This document shows, piece after piece, positions 9,005 through 20,100 of a DNA stretch of 64,000 bases. Source of the DNA: Streptococcus oralis (GTDB taxonomy: Bacteria > Bacillota > Bacilli > Lactobacillales > Streptococcaceae); the NCBI RefSeq assembly GCF_024399415.1, contig NZ_CP029257.1, forward strand, positions 1,325,501 to 1,389,500, read 5' to 3'. Under the pieces are notes generated by a model that saw nothing but the letters and a program-made list of their open reading frames with translations, was not told where the DNA came from and did not search any database. Made by a program: the position numbers and the translations under genes. Position 1 is the first letter of the stretch; the number at the start of each line of letters is the position of its first letter.

Positions 9005-12000
9005 TCAATTAATTTCTTTTTTACTTTTTGCGACAAAGATAGTAGATAGAGCTAGTCCAACACTTGCCAAGAAAATAGCTGTTTCTGACTGTTTCTCACC
9101 AGTTTCTGGCAATCTCTTGTCTTCTTTGGCAATTTGAACTGGTGCTCCTGAAGTCTGAGTTTTTTCTAACGAACTTAGCTTGAACTCTGGTTTCTCTACT
9201 GTCGGTGCTGCCTGGTCGCCTACTGTTGCTAGCGGGCCTGTGTATTCTGGCAATTCATGCACTAGAGCCATCACTGCATTGACACCACCCTTGAACTCAG
9301 GTTTCTCTACTGTTGGAGCCGCTTGGTCTCCTACTGTCGCTACTGGGCCTGTGTATTCTGGAAGCTCATGTACCAAGGCTTCAACTGCATTGACACCGCC
9401 CTTGAACTCAGGTTTCTCTACTGTTGGAGCCGCTTGGTCACCTACTGTTGCTAATGCGCCTGTGTACTCTGGAAGTTCATGTACTAGGGCTTCAACTGCA
9501 TTGACACCACCTGTGAATTCAAGAACCTCAAGAACGGGTGCTGGTTCTTCGCCCTTACTTGACTGAACAGGTTCTTCTGTTAATTCTTGATGGAAGCTTG
9601 CCAATTCATAAAACTCAGCCTTGCCACCTTCCCAGACTAATTTGACGTCTAGAAGAGAGCCACCATTTCGGATAGCGAAAGTTTGGAGACTAGATGTAAT
9701 GGCACCGAGGTCTGTCCAACTGTCTTGACCATCCTTGAGTGTTCTAGCAAGAACACGTGCTTTCGCTCCTTCAGGAAGACTGGAAACAAGACGAAGGTGG
9801 TTAGCATTAGTCGGCTCAGACAAGTGATAAACCAACTCGCCCTTGTCTTTTTCAGACTTGTAGCTGGTCAAGACTTTGCCGTCTACAAGATTATTATAAA
9901 GGTTGCCTTGGCTTTCTCCACTACTTCCTTCTACTGTTGGATCATTGATTGGCTTGACAAATTCACCATCGTTGATGACCAATTCTGTAAATCCTACAAA
10001 ACGGGCATCATAGTCTGCTGTATAGAGGACACGGAGATAGTTGGCTTTGACTGGTGTCGTCAATTCGCCCTCGATATAGCGATTTCCTGGCATCTTAGAA
10101 TCGTGTGTCCAACCATCTGTCAATGAATCATCGTGTTGGCTATTGGCTACACCATCTCCTACTGTCACGACATCTGTCCAAGTTTTACCGTCTTGGCTGA
10201 CTTGAATCTTACCATCACGAAGGTAGTTTTGAGTTCCGTCTTGGATGTAGGCTCTGATTTTCTTGATGGTACGTTCACTGCCAAGTTTCAAGGTTACGTG
10301 ACCATCTTTATGGGCGTAATCTGAAAACTCAACAAAGTTGTTGTAAACACCGTCAAATAGTTGATCTAGGTTGTTCAGTTTACGAACATCATTGCTTCCG
10401 TAAGTTGGATGAATGCCCATAGTTGTAGATTCTAGTTTGGTTGGTTGCACTTCTTTGGTTGTCACAAGGAGAGAAGTGGCTGTCACAGCTTGTTCCTGAT
10501 CTGTTTTATTGACCAAACGAACATAACGTACCAAGTGGCTCACTACAGATCTGTCAGTCAACTGGCTAGCCGGCGTCCATTCTTGCGCATTTGCAGAGTA
10601 CTCAAGACTAAGAGCTGGGTTGGCCTGACCTTTGAGCTGGATGCTCTTGATTTGATGGATACGGTCAAGTTTCATACCTAGATAGCTATTTGCAGGAAGT
10701 TTAGTTCCAGCTGGAATTTGAAGTTCATAATGTCCCAAGCTATCCACTACCGGCGTTTCCTTCAAGGCATCGACGTTGGTGTCTGTTAAGTCAAGATTTG
10801 GACTATCGACATCTACTGTAAATTCCGTAATTCTCCACCACTTATTTAAGGTTTGTGTATTGCGAATGCGAACAAAACGAGTTGTAAATTCTTTCACAAT
10901 ATCAGAAGTTCGTTGCCCTGATAAATTTTGAAGCGTTGTCCAATTTGTACCATCTGCAGAATATTCGATGACACCAGATGCTAGTTTGTCTCGTTCCCCT
11001 TGCATCAGATGAACTCGTTTTACTTTGTGCAGCCCACCTAAGTCCATTTTTACCCAGGCTTGAGCTGGTGTGACATTGGTCTGATCAACATGTGCCATCA
11101 TGGATTCTGTGTTTTCTCGACCATCTTGCATCTGAACAACACTTGTTCCATATTTGTAAACAAGGTTTGGACTTAAACTAATAGTGCCCCTAACCTTCTT
11201 ACTACCCAATTCTAGGGGTCTGTTAACAGCAATTTCACGCATGGCAAGCCAAGCATTATCCTTCTTAGCTGTTGCTATCATACGGACAGCTTGAGCTGTG
11301 ATATCAAGGTCATTAAATTCCAGAATACGTTCTCTACCAGTATAAGCGGGGCTCGTTATGGCTATCCATTCTCCATGTTCATTTTGATATTCAACAAGAG
11401 CATTACTAAAGGTATAATTATCGGCCGTATTAGTACCCGTAGCGAAACCTAATTTGTGTATTTTAATTGCCTTATTAAAGCGCAAGCCTACATAATCGCC
11501 TCTCTCAATCACAATGGTTGTTTTGGCAATCACATGTGTATCAAAGTCACCATCTGTGACTTCTTGCAATCCACCTTCTATTCCAGCACGATTCGTAATA
11601 AATGTTGTCACAAGTTTATCTGGATTCAACATTGCTTGGATATGTAAGGCTAAGTATTCTTTGAGATTATTGATAAATGGTCGAATATGTTGGACACCAA
11701 ATTCTGCGTATTCATAATGGTCAACGTAAAAGAAGGCATACTTAACTGACTGGTCATAATGTTTGACTCCGGCCTGATAATACTCCCACACCTTGGCATC
11801 ATTCTTTTCAGTAAGACCTTCTGTAGCTGTTAGGAAAGCTTCAAGCGCGTTCATTTGATCTACTGTATTCTCTAACCAATAGTGAATTTGTTCGATTAAT
11901 TTCTGATCACCTTTTTCTTTAAGTAATAGAGCATTGGCTTTCAAACCAGCAAAAATTTCCCTCAACTCTTTTCTTTCAGTATCCAGATTTTGACCAGATT

Positions 12001-14017
12001 TGAGTTTGTTATAGAATTCTGTCAATTTTGGAGCCAATTCTACAGACTCTTCTAATTTAGTGACATGAGGAGGTCTATTTTGATTGCGCATGTGTTTTCC
12101 GAGTTCTCGAAAAGCCTTCGAAACACTGCTTTCTTCAAAATGATCATTAACTACATAGTTAAAGGCCATATCGTTGATTTGTTCTGCTTCTTCTACACTT
12201 CTCCATTGTTTCCATCCATACTGAGCCATATCAAAAAGTGCCACTTTAGATGCTTCAGATTGTTGCATTGGATTTAGCATAATTCCTTGTGCAAGTGATA
12301 AATCAACATTTGGATGTAAGAATTTTTCACCACCTCCAAGAATTAGGTGGGGTTTTGTATTATCATTACATGGCCAGTTAATCCAGAACTGAATTGGACG
12401 GTAAGTCTTACCACCTTCTGTTAAATTTTTCTTTAAGTTCGTTAAGAATGTTTGGTCAACAGCCCCCCAGACCTTTCCACCAGTAAGAGTTAAATGGACA
12501 TTTTCAGGAAGATGTTCATTCAAGGTTCGAAGTTCAGCTTCAGTTCCTTGCCCCATGTACCAGGCAGGAACAAAAATCATATCTTTACGGAGACCACTGT
12601 ATGTTGTTTGTTTTTCAGTCAACCAATTTGTGATATCCTTCATCAAGCGAACATAACTATGGTAACCACCAACTGGGCTTGGTGCATCATCTGCAAGCAC
12701 ACCAAATTCACGCACTCCCACGTCCAACAACTGAGTAAACTTAGCCTTTATGGTTGCAAGATCAGCCTGGTAATGCGCTTCATTGCCAAAGCGGATACGA
12801 TTGTTCATAAATGGATGGATGGTCCAAACATAACGTGTTTTCGTTTGATTACCGACACGTGCAAGTTCTCGGATTTCAGCCAGTTTTTCTTCTGGGTAAA
12901 GTTCACGCCATTTCTTATTGTGGTATGGATCATCTTTTGGTGCGAAATAGTATTGAGTTAACTTCAATTCACTTCCATAACGCATCAATTCTTTACGATT
13001 TTCATTAGACCATGGATTTCCATAGTAACCTTCGATAAACCCACGGTTCTTGATTTCAGCGTAATCTTCCACTGTCACATTGCGAAGGACTGGCACTTGA
13101 CTTTCCTTGAGCATATGTTTCAAGGTTGTCAAACCATAAAAGACCGCATCTGTGTCTTTTCCGACGATGGAGATATAGTTGTCCTTGATGGTCAGAGCAT
13201 AAGCATCAATTTTGTCAAAGAGACCTGTGGAAACCTTGGACAAGTTTTGTTCTGCTTGTGAACCTTGTCCATGCACTCCAAGATAGATATTAGTTGCGCC
13301 AGAAACGGCCGTTTTACTAGTTTTGTAAGATACTTGATTGTCCTGCAAAACGCTCTTCAAGCGATTGCGAGTATAGATATCGAGTTGATCGCCCATGACC
13401 AGATTGACTTGCTTACGAAGGGCTGTGACACCTTCTCCATAAGTCACTTTTTGTGGAGTTGGAAAGACCTTGTACTCTTTTTTGAGATAGTCTGAGCTCT
13501 TGCTGGCAGCTTCAATACTGGCTTCGCTAGCTGGTTTACTTGCAGTGAATTGATCTGCCAATTCAACTGTTCCATCACCGGTTTGGTCTACTTTTGTTTT
13601 TTCAGGTGTAGTTGGTTGACTAGGTTTAGCGATTTCTTTCTCATTTTGTCCTCCACTCATGGCTTCAGACGGCTTTGTTTCATTCTCTGGAATTCTAGGT
13701 GCTTCAGCTGGTTTAAGATTATTTGTCGAATCAGTAGAACCAATCGTTCCTGTAGTTTCTCCATTTCCAACTGTCGAGCTAGCTTCCTTCCCAGCATTTT
13801 CTTCTGCTTTCTTCAAAACTGCTGCAAGTTCATCAGGTAACTTTTCCAATGGCTGTGCTTGAGTTATAGTTCCCTCTTTATCTCCTACATTACCTGTTTC
13901 TGCTGCCTCTACTAAATTAACACCAAAGATACTGGCACCAATCATAATAGAAGCTACTCCAATAGCGAATTTACGAATACTGTAATGACAACGTTTATTG
14001 AAAAAATTTTTATCCAT
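9005..14017 (-). CDS. Wall-anchored GH84 beta-N-acetylglucosaminidase (NagH/NagJ/hyaluronidase family)
   Basis: Surface exoglycosidase expected to remove terminal beta-GlcNAc (N- or O-linked) from host glycoproteins. 1670 aa. Order: YSIRK-type signal peptide (residues about 14-45), a Ser/Thr/Glu-rich linker, GH84 N-terminal domain (about 180-320), GH84 catalytic barrel with the paired catalytic Asp443-Asp444 in LADDAPSP and upstream GFIEGYYGNPW, helical region, several F5/8-type C (CBM32-like) carbohydrate-binding modules, three 37-residue repeats containing HELPEYTG, then LPETG, a membrane helix and a Lys-rich tail for sortase A. An ATG 21 nt upstream (14038) overlaps the ribosome-binding site AAAGGAG, so I start at 14017. 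The protein was probably built from the same export and anchor cassettes as BgaA next door. Its exact substrate is inferred. Confidence 0.9.
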   Translation of the reverse strand: MDKNFFNKRCHYSIRKFAIGVASIMIGASIFGVNLVEAAETGNVGDKEGTITQAQPLEKLPDELAAVLKKAEENAGKEASSTVGNGETTGTIGSTDSTNNLKPAEAPRIPENETKPSEAMSGGQNEKEIAKPSQPTTPEKTKVDQTGDGTVELADQFTASKPASEASIEAASKSSDYLKKEYKVFPTPQKVTYGEGVTALRKQVNLVMGDQLDIYTRNRLKSVLQDNQVSYKTSKTAVSGATNIYLGVHGQGSQAEQNLSKVSTGLFDKIDAYALTIKDNYISIVGKDTDAVFYGLTTLKHMLKESQVPVLRNVTVEDYAEIKNRGFIEGYYGNPWSNENRKELMRYGSELKLTQYYFAPKDDPYHNKKWRELYPEEKLAEIRELARVGNQTKTRYVWTIHPFMNNRIRFGNEAHYQADLATIKAKFTQLLDVGVREFGVLADDAPSPVGGYHSYVRLMKDITNWLTEKQTTYSGLRKDMIFVPAWYMGQGTEAELRTLNEHLPENVHLTLTGGKVWGAVDQTFLTNLKKNLTEGGKTYRPIQFWINWPCNDNTKPHLILGGGEKFLHPNVDLSLAQGIMLNPMQQSEASKVALFDMAQYGWKQWRSVEEAEQINDMAFNYVVNDHFEESSVSKAFRELGKHMRNQNRPPHVTKLEESVELAPKLTEFYNKLKSGQNLDTERKELREIFAGLKANALLLKEKGDQKLIEQIHYWLENTVDQMNALEAFLTATEGLTEKNDAKVWEYYQAGVKHYDQSVKYAFFYVDHYEYAEFGVQHIRPFINNLKEYLALHIQAMLNPDKLVTTFITNRAGIEGGLQEVTDGDFDTHVIAKTTIVIERGDYVGLRFNKAIKIHKLGFATGTNTADNYTFSNALVEYQNEHGEWIAITSPAYTGRERILEFNDLDITAQAVRMIATAKKDNAWLAMREIAVNRPLELGSKKVRGTISLSPNLVYKYGTSVVQMQDGRENTESMMAHVDQTNVTPAQAWVKMDLGGLHKVKRVHLMQGERDKLASGVIEYSADGTNWTTLQNLSGQRTSDIVKEFTTRFVRIRNTQTLNKWWRITEFTVDVDSPNLDLTDTNVDALKETPVVDSLGHYELQIPAGTKLPANSYLGMKLDRIHQIKSIQLKGQANPALSLEYSANAQEWTPASQLTDRSVVSHLVRYVRLVNKTDQEQAVTATSLLVTTKEVQPTKLESTTMGIHPTYGSNDVRKLNNLDQLFDGVYNNFVEFSDYAHKDGHVTLKLGSERTIKKIRAYIQDGTQNYLRDGKIQVSQDGKTWTDVVTVGDGVANSQHDDSLTDGWTHDSKMPGNRYIEGELTTPVKANYLRVLYTADYDARFVGFTELVINDGEFVKPINDPTVEGSSGESQGNLYNNLVDGKVLTSYKSEKDKGELVYHLSEPTNANHLRLVSSLPEGAKARVLARTLKDGQDSWTDLGAITSSLQTFAIRNGGSLLDVKLVWEGGKAEFYELASFHQELTEEPVQSSKGEEPAPVLEVLEFTGGVNAVEALVHELPEYTGALATVGDQAAPTVEKPEFKGGVNAVEALVHELPEYTGPVATVGDQAAPTVEKPEFKGGVNAVMALVHELPEYTGPLATVGDQAAPTVEKPEFKLSSLEKTQTSGAPVQIAKEDKRLPETGEKQSETAIFLASVGLALSTIFVAKSKKEIN
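9179..9511 (-). repeat. Three tandem 111-bp (37-codon) coding repeats
   Basis: Units at 9179-9289, 9290-9400 and 9401-9511 encode near-identical 37-residue blocks (core VHELPEYTG and ATVGDQAAPTVEKPEFKGG). They lie just before the LPETG anchor of the GH84 protein. The same unit occurs twice in BgaA at 14357-14578. Confidence 0.9.
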
Positions 14018-14048
14018 CTTTATCTTATCTCCTTTCATCCAAACACGA

Positions 14049-14062
14049 AAGTAAACGATTCC
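14049..14062. promoter_or_regulatory. cre-like (CcpA) site upstream of the GH84 gene
   Basis: AGTAAACGATTCCA matches the loose cre consensus TGWNANCGNTNWCA with two mismatches, 32 nt before the start codon. It is followed by a perfect 12-bp palindrome TTTACTAGTAAA at 14065-14076. I could not define a promoter here, so read-through from bgaA is possible. Confidence 0.4.
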
Positions 14063-14076
14063 ATTTTTACTAGTAA

Positions 14077-14106
14077 AGACGGAGAGGCCTAATCGGTCCT
14101 CTCCAT
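14077..14106 (-). terminator. Hairpin between bgaA and the GH84 gene, probable (leaky) terminator
   Basis: The stem GATGGAGAGG / CCTCTCCGTC (minus strand, one G-U pair) has a 10-nt loop. The following T-tract is poor (TTTACT), so termination may be partial. Confidence 0.55.
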
Positions 14107-14182
14107 CTCTTCAACTCATTTATCGATGTGATTTTTTATCATCGACCAAGCTATACCAATAGGATAGCATTAGACGCACAAA

Positions 14183-17100
14183 CTAATCCTCTTTTCGTTT
14201 TGCAGTTAATAGGGCTGCTGACAAGGCCAAGCTAACACCTGCCAAGAAAATGGCTGTTTCAGATTCTCCCTCACCTGTTTCTGGTAATCTATTTTGCTCT
14301 TCTTTTACTACTGAAACATTTGGTTTTATAGTCTGGTCATGAGCTAATAGCTCTACTGGATAATCTGGTTTTTCAAGAACAGGCGCTTCCTCATTTCCTA
14401 CCGTGGCTAGAACACCATGATACTCTGGAAGTTTATGTTCTAGAGCCATTACAGCATTAACGCCACCCTTAAATTCAGGTTTCTCAACGCTTGGTGCCGC
14501 TTGATCTCCTACAGTAGCAAGAGTTCCTGTGTATTCTGGAACTTCGTTTACTGCTGCTTCTATATAGTTAGCACCTCCTTTGAATTCTGGAACTTCATTG
14601 ACTGGAGCTGGCTCCTCGCCTTTACTACTTGAAATAGATGCTTTCACTCCTACTTCAACAATGCGATCCTGAGCCTTTCTTTCTTCAGAATGAACAAGAC
14701 TTCTAGTAGTACCCAAAACTTGAATATAGTCAACTTTTTCTCCATCTTGTCCTTCAGAAACGATACGACGTTGACCTTGAGCAAGTTCAGGGTTTTCACG
14801 AATAACTTCTTTAAACGGAAGTGGAGTCTTTTCAATTTCCAAACTTGGAGTTTCTGCTACTAAGTTCTTAACGCCTTCTGTTGGTGTTGTTTGGAAGGTA
14901 GACTTAAAGTGTAAACGATATTCTTTCACCAGATTTCCATCTTTGGAAACAAGACGAACTAGTGTTGGAAGATTGGCATTTCCAGAATCCACAACTGTAA
15001 CTACTCCATGTCCACTAGTTGTTGCAGTGACTTTTGGTTTTGAACCCATTGTTGTTAGAGTGTAATCTGTCACATTTGGATCAAAGTTTTCCAATGCTTT
15101 TCCGTCGATCGAAATAGTCGCTGATGGTGTTTCCACTTCTGATCCCTTGCCTGCAGAGTAGGCTGTAAATTCTACAAGTGCAAGACCATTGGTGGTAGCC
15201 TTACGAGTCATGCGCGCACGAATAGCTGTCGTTTGAACCGGTTCAAAGTTAAACTCGATTGGTTTACCAGCTACTAATTCTCCAGAAGCTTTGTAAGAAA
15301 TTGGTGCCCAATTTTCTGCCTTGTTAAATGGATGATCGGCATTTTCTTCGTAACGAGAAATCGTACTTGGTTCTGTAAAAGCAGGACCAATATATCTTTC
15401 TAGAACCATTTTCTCTGGAGCATCTGTGCCACTATCTTTAAAGAACTGAATGGCTACTTTCCCAATAGATTGAGAAGCAATTTTTCCATCCTTCTTAAAG
15501 AGTAATCCAACAGAAGTTTCTTGATTTTTCGGAGTACGAGACCAGTTTGTCCAACGTCCATCTTCATTGTATTTTCCATCATTGATATAGAAAATTCGAT
15601 CATGTGAAGCTGCTTGAGTATCGTTCGTTGTCGAAGCAAAGGCTTTAGAATCAGTTTCATTGTTGCTTGGATTTTCTGAAATGACTTGATTGCCTTTAGC
15701 AACAACTGTCACCTGCATTTTAGTCGTTAGATTTGTACCAATGACATGACCGGTAACTTCAAATGTTCCCTCATGCTCTGTCGCATGTTCAGGAATAGCA
15801 TCCCACTTCACTGCAAGTTTATCTGTAGTCCAATTAGTTGAAGTTGGGTAATAAACAGTGACTTCTGAAGGAAGTTGAAGAGCATCTCCAACATTCAAGA
15901 TTTTAGCACTATTTTCTGCAGCAAGAGGTTGACTAGTTTCTCTCTCATCATTGCGGAAGATTCTATATTCTTTCAATACCGTACCATCTTCTGCTTTTAA
16001 GATGAGACGTGTTGCACCTTTTGGACTGGTTGCAGGAACAACTGTTACCAAACCATTATTGCTAGCTGTTGCAGTGATTTCTTTGCTAGATTGAGGAATA
16101 TAGTAATCGGTCTTAGATGGATTAAAGTGTTCAAGATCCTTGCCATCTACCTTGATAGAAATCTCTGAACTTGTAGAGCTTACTACCTTGTTTCCAAGGA
16201 CAGTTAGCTCTGTCAGACCAACACCTGAAGTTCCATCAGCCTTCTTCATACGAATACGAACAGCATAGGTTTCTACCTTGTCAAATGTGAAGTGATTTGT
16301 TTGAGTTGCAGATAGCTGATTTGGAGCATGTAAGTTTTCAACTGCTTTCCAATTGTCTGGATTATTAAATGGATGATTGCTATCTCGTTGCGCATGACTG
16401 ACATCACTTGGTAAATCTGGAATTTCTTTACCTACATAATATTCAACTACATATTCTTTTGGAAGACCAATTGCTCCATCAGTATAGAAATCAACCGACA
16501 AATTGTTGACAAAACGTTTCGTCAAGTCTCCTGAATTACCAAATAAGATAGAAGCCCAGTCATTATCAGTATTTGTTCTCCAAGTTGTCCATCTATTTTT
16601 AGTATCTGATGGCGTTCTTGATACAGTCAAGTCGTTCAAGGTATTGGCTGAATCATCTCCACCTGTATTGGATACAATGGCAGCTGGTAATTGTGAACCT
16701 GTCCATTGTTTAGAGATATTATTTCCAGCAACCACTTGACTAGACACTCGAACATGAGCTTTAGTTGTCAGATTGCTACCTACTAAACGACCATTGATTT
16801 CATAGACCCCTTCAGTTTGACTAAAGTTAGCTGGAACCTGATCCCAAACAACATCTTTGTAGATAGTTGTTCCGTTAGAATGGTAAGTCCGGACATTGGC
16901 TGGCAATTGAACCGTCTCACCCTTAGGTACTGTGAGGCTGATTTCCTCTGAAACTTGCAATCCTTCAACCGTTACAGTCGCTTGTGCTTCGATATCTGTA
17001 CCTTCCACATGTCCTTTAAGCGTAAAGCTATGATAGTGCCCCAACTCTTTTTCATCTACCTTATCCCAAGCTACAGATACTTTGCGTGGCAAGCCCTTAT

Positions 17101-20100
17101 CAAATTCTGCTCCAACTTCTTTAGGTAGATTCGGTTGCTGATTGATATCTGTAGAAACAGACACAGGATGAAGTTTCACAATCTTCTTGCTGACTTTATT
17201 TTCTTTAATCACCACTTCAGTGGTTACAGATTCTGTTTTCTCTGTTTGATTATCGATTCGAGGTGTCAAAGTCACTCTTCCCTTAGTATAGAGCAATAGA
17301 TTCTGACCATTCACCTCAAGATGTCCCCCATCAGATGATTTAGCTTCTAAGTGAATATCTGAAGCCGAAAATTCTGTTTGTGAACCATCCTCATAACGAC
17401 CAATGACGTGATAAGTTAATACTTGATCTTCAGTGGCAGTTTCTTTTCCTTCTACAACCACTTCCAAACGTTTCAAAGCAGGAGCTTCCTTCACAAACTG
17501 AATTAAGTAAGTTTGAACCAAGTCACCCTTTTGGTCACTCAAGAAGAGAGAAGCCTGATAACCATTATCAGCAGAAGCTTGCTGAACAGTTACTTGATAT
17601 CCGGTAGTCTGAGCTCCAACACTTGGAATTGTTCCAGTGTAAGGAAGAGATACACGGTAATAGGTCTTGCCAGACTCAAAATTCTCAAGAGCTTTATCCC
17701 CAACAGTAAGTCCTGTAATGCTACTTGTTGTTTCCTTACTACTTGCGATAAAGGTTGCAGTCACTTCACGGTCGTCATCTACCAATTTACCAGTAGCCTC
17801 CGTACGTCCACCTTCCTTGTTCAAAGCAGCAGGGTCTTTCAAGGTCCAAGAAACAACATCAGTATCAATCAAGCTACCATCTGTCAGAACAGCAGTGACC
17901 GTTTTATCCAAATCAGCAGCATTCGTTCCAACTGGGACTGTAGCAACTTTTGGTAACCATCTATCTAAAGCAATCACTTTAACAAGTGCCTCAGCTGGGG
18001 TTTCCAAACCTTCCACTCGTCCAGAGACTTTCTTTTCACCTGCACTTGTAAGCAAGTCTGATGGCACGTCCCATGTTACAGTCTTTTCCTCAACACTACC
18101 ATCGCTATAAATAGCTGTTACTGTTTGAGGCAATTCAGGATTTGTTGTCACGTCAGTTGTTGCTTTTACAGGAGCAAAGGCTACAAAGTGACGGTTTTCT
18201 TTCTTACCAGACACAGTTGCGACTGTTGCGCTATCAGAAGTTAAACCAGCAGAATCTGCATAAAGAGTAAATTTACCTTCTTTTTCTGTTGATTTTACAA
18301 TGACAACCCCTTTACCATTGAAAGCACGTCTTTGCCATGTTCCATCTGCTTGAGCTTTGTAGCGTTCACGACTAGCTTGTTCTCCATTATCCACACCAAC
18401 GATTTGTCCCTGACCATGAAGATTGAAATGAACAAGATTGTTAGCTGTTGGAACCACATTCCCATCACCATCAACAATTTCGTAATGGATGTAGGATAGG
18501 TCTTTTCCATCTGCAGTGATAACATGCTCTTCTTTAGTCAGACGAACTCTTGCTGGCTCCCCAGCAGTTGTCACACTATCACGCGCAATTTCGTTGCCAT
18601 TTTCATCTCGAGCAATCGCAGTCAGTGTGCCTGGTTGGTATTTCACAAGCCACTCAAGATACAATTCACTTGGTTTAGCTCCCTCATGATATGGACGTCC
18701 ATCTTCTGTCCTTTTCTTAGTAAATTCCTTTTTACCAAGCGACTCTCCATTTAAGAACAATTCGACGCTTGCAGCATTTGAGAAGGTACGAACCGGAACC
18801 TTTCCATCAATCAGCATCTTGCGATCCTTAAGGGTCTCTTCAGTCCAGTTCCAATGTGGTAAAATGCGAACAGTTGGCTTTTCTTTAGCACTATACCATT
18901 CACTACGGTAAAGGTAGAAATCATTCTTTGGTAAACCAGCTGTATCAATAATACCAAAGTAAGAGCTCTTGACAGGTGTACTATCTTGGTTATGCCATGG
19001 AGTCGGTTCTCCAATATAGTCAATTCCTGTCCAGATAAATTGTCCAGCATAGCCAGCACGATCACGGTCAAAAGTCCATGATTCAGTAGCTGTTCTTCCC
19101 CATCCAACACGGTCATTACCATAGTCAGATTGTTCATAGTGACGATTTGGACGATTGTCATGTCCAAGGATTTGAGCAGGGTTATAATAAGAATCACGCG
19201 TCCTAGTAGCTGAAGAGGTTTCAGAACCATAAATGAGCCAGTCTGGATGCGCTCTACGAACAGCATCATAATTACGTTCACCATAGTTCATACCGACAGC
19301 ATCCATAATTTCTGCGAGTTTCAAGAAATCACCTGTCGCTGCACGACTAAATTTGTTTTCCCCCATGGTTACATAACGCTCAGTATCAATCGCTTTGATA
19401 ACTGCCTTCAAGCGTTTAGCAGTTTCGATAGAACGAGGACTACCATTTGCCTCCTCTACTTCATTTCCAAGAGACCACATGACGATAGACGGATTGTTCT
19501 TATCACGTTCTACCATTGTTCTGAGATCAAAATCAGACCACTTCTCACCCTTCTTAGCCTCCGGATGAGTTGCATCTTGATCAAAGAACCGTCCATAGTC
19601 GTAAGTCTTCTTGCCACCATACCAAGTATCAAAAGCTTCCTCTTGAACCAAAAGACCTAAACTAGCTGCAGCATCAAGCAACTGAGGACTCGCTGGATTG
19701 TGGGTTGTTCGAATAGAGTTAACCCCCATATCTTTCAAGAGTTTTAATTTACGATAGGTAGCCTTATAATTCTCTTCTGCCCCCAAGGCTCCATTGTCAT
19801 GGTGAATACTTACTCCGTGGAATTTCATGCGTTCACCATTCAGAGAGAAACCATCCTTAGCAGTCCAATTGAAATAACGGTAACCAAATGTATCTTCTGT
19901 TACATCAACTAGTTGACCTTCTTTATAAACCTTTGTTTTCAACACATACAGTTGAGGATGATAACTTTTTGTCGTCCAAAGAGTTGGTTTATTAACTAGG
20001 ATTGTTTGTCTGAAATCTGCAGTTTCATTTTCTGCTAAATTCTTCGTTTCAGAGCGGACTAATTCTGAAACAACCTTACCTTCCTTAGTAAAAATTTGTT

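Noticed and set aside
9179..9511. Regular repeats as a possible CRISPR array
   Set aside because: The units are in frame, encode a conserved 37-residue wall-protein repeat and have no variable spacers. No CRISPR was seen anywhere in the window.
9180..9566. Plus-strand 128-codon frame with regular repeats
   Set aside because: It is antisense to the 37-codon repeats of the GH84 protein; the periodicity is inherited from the real gene.
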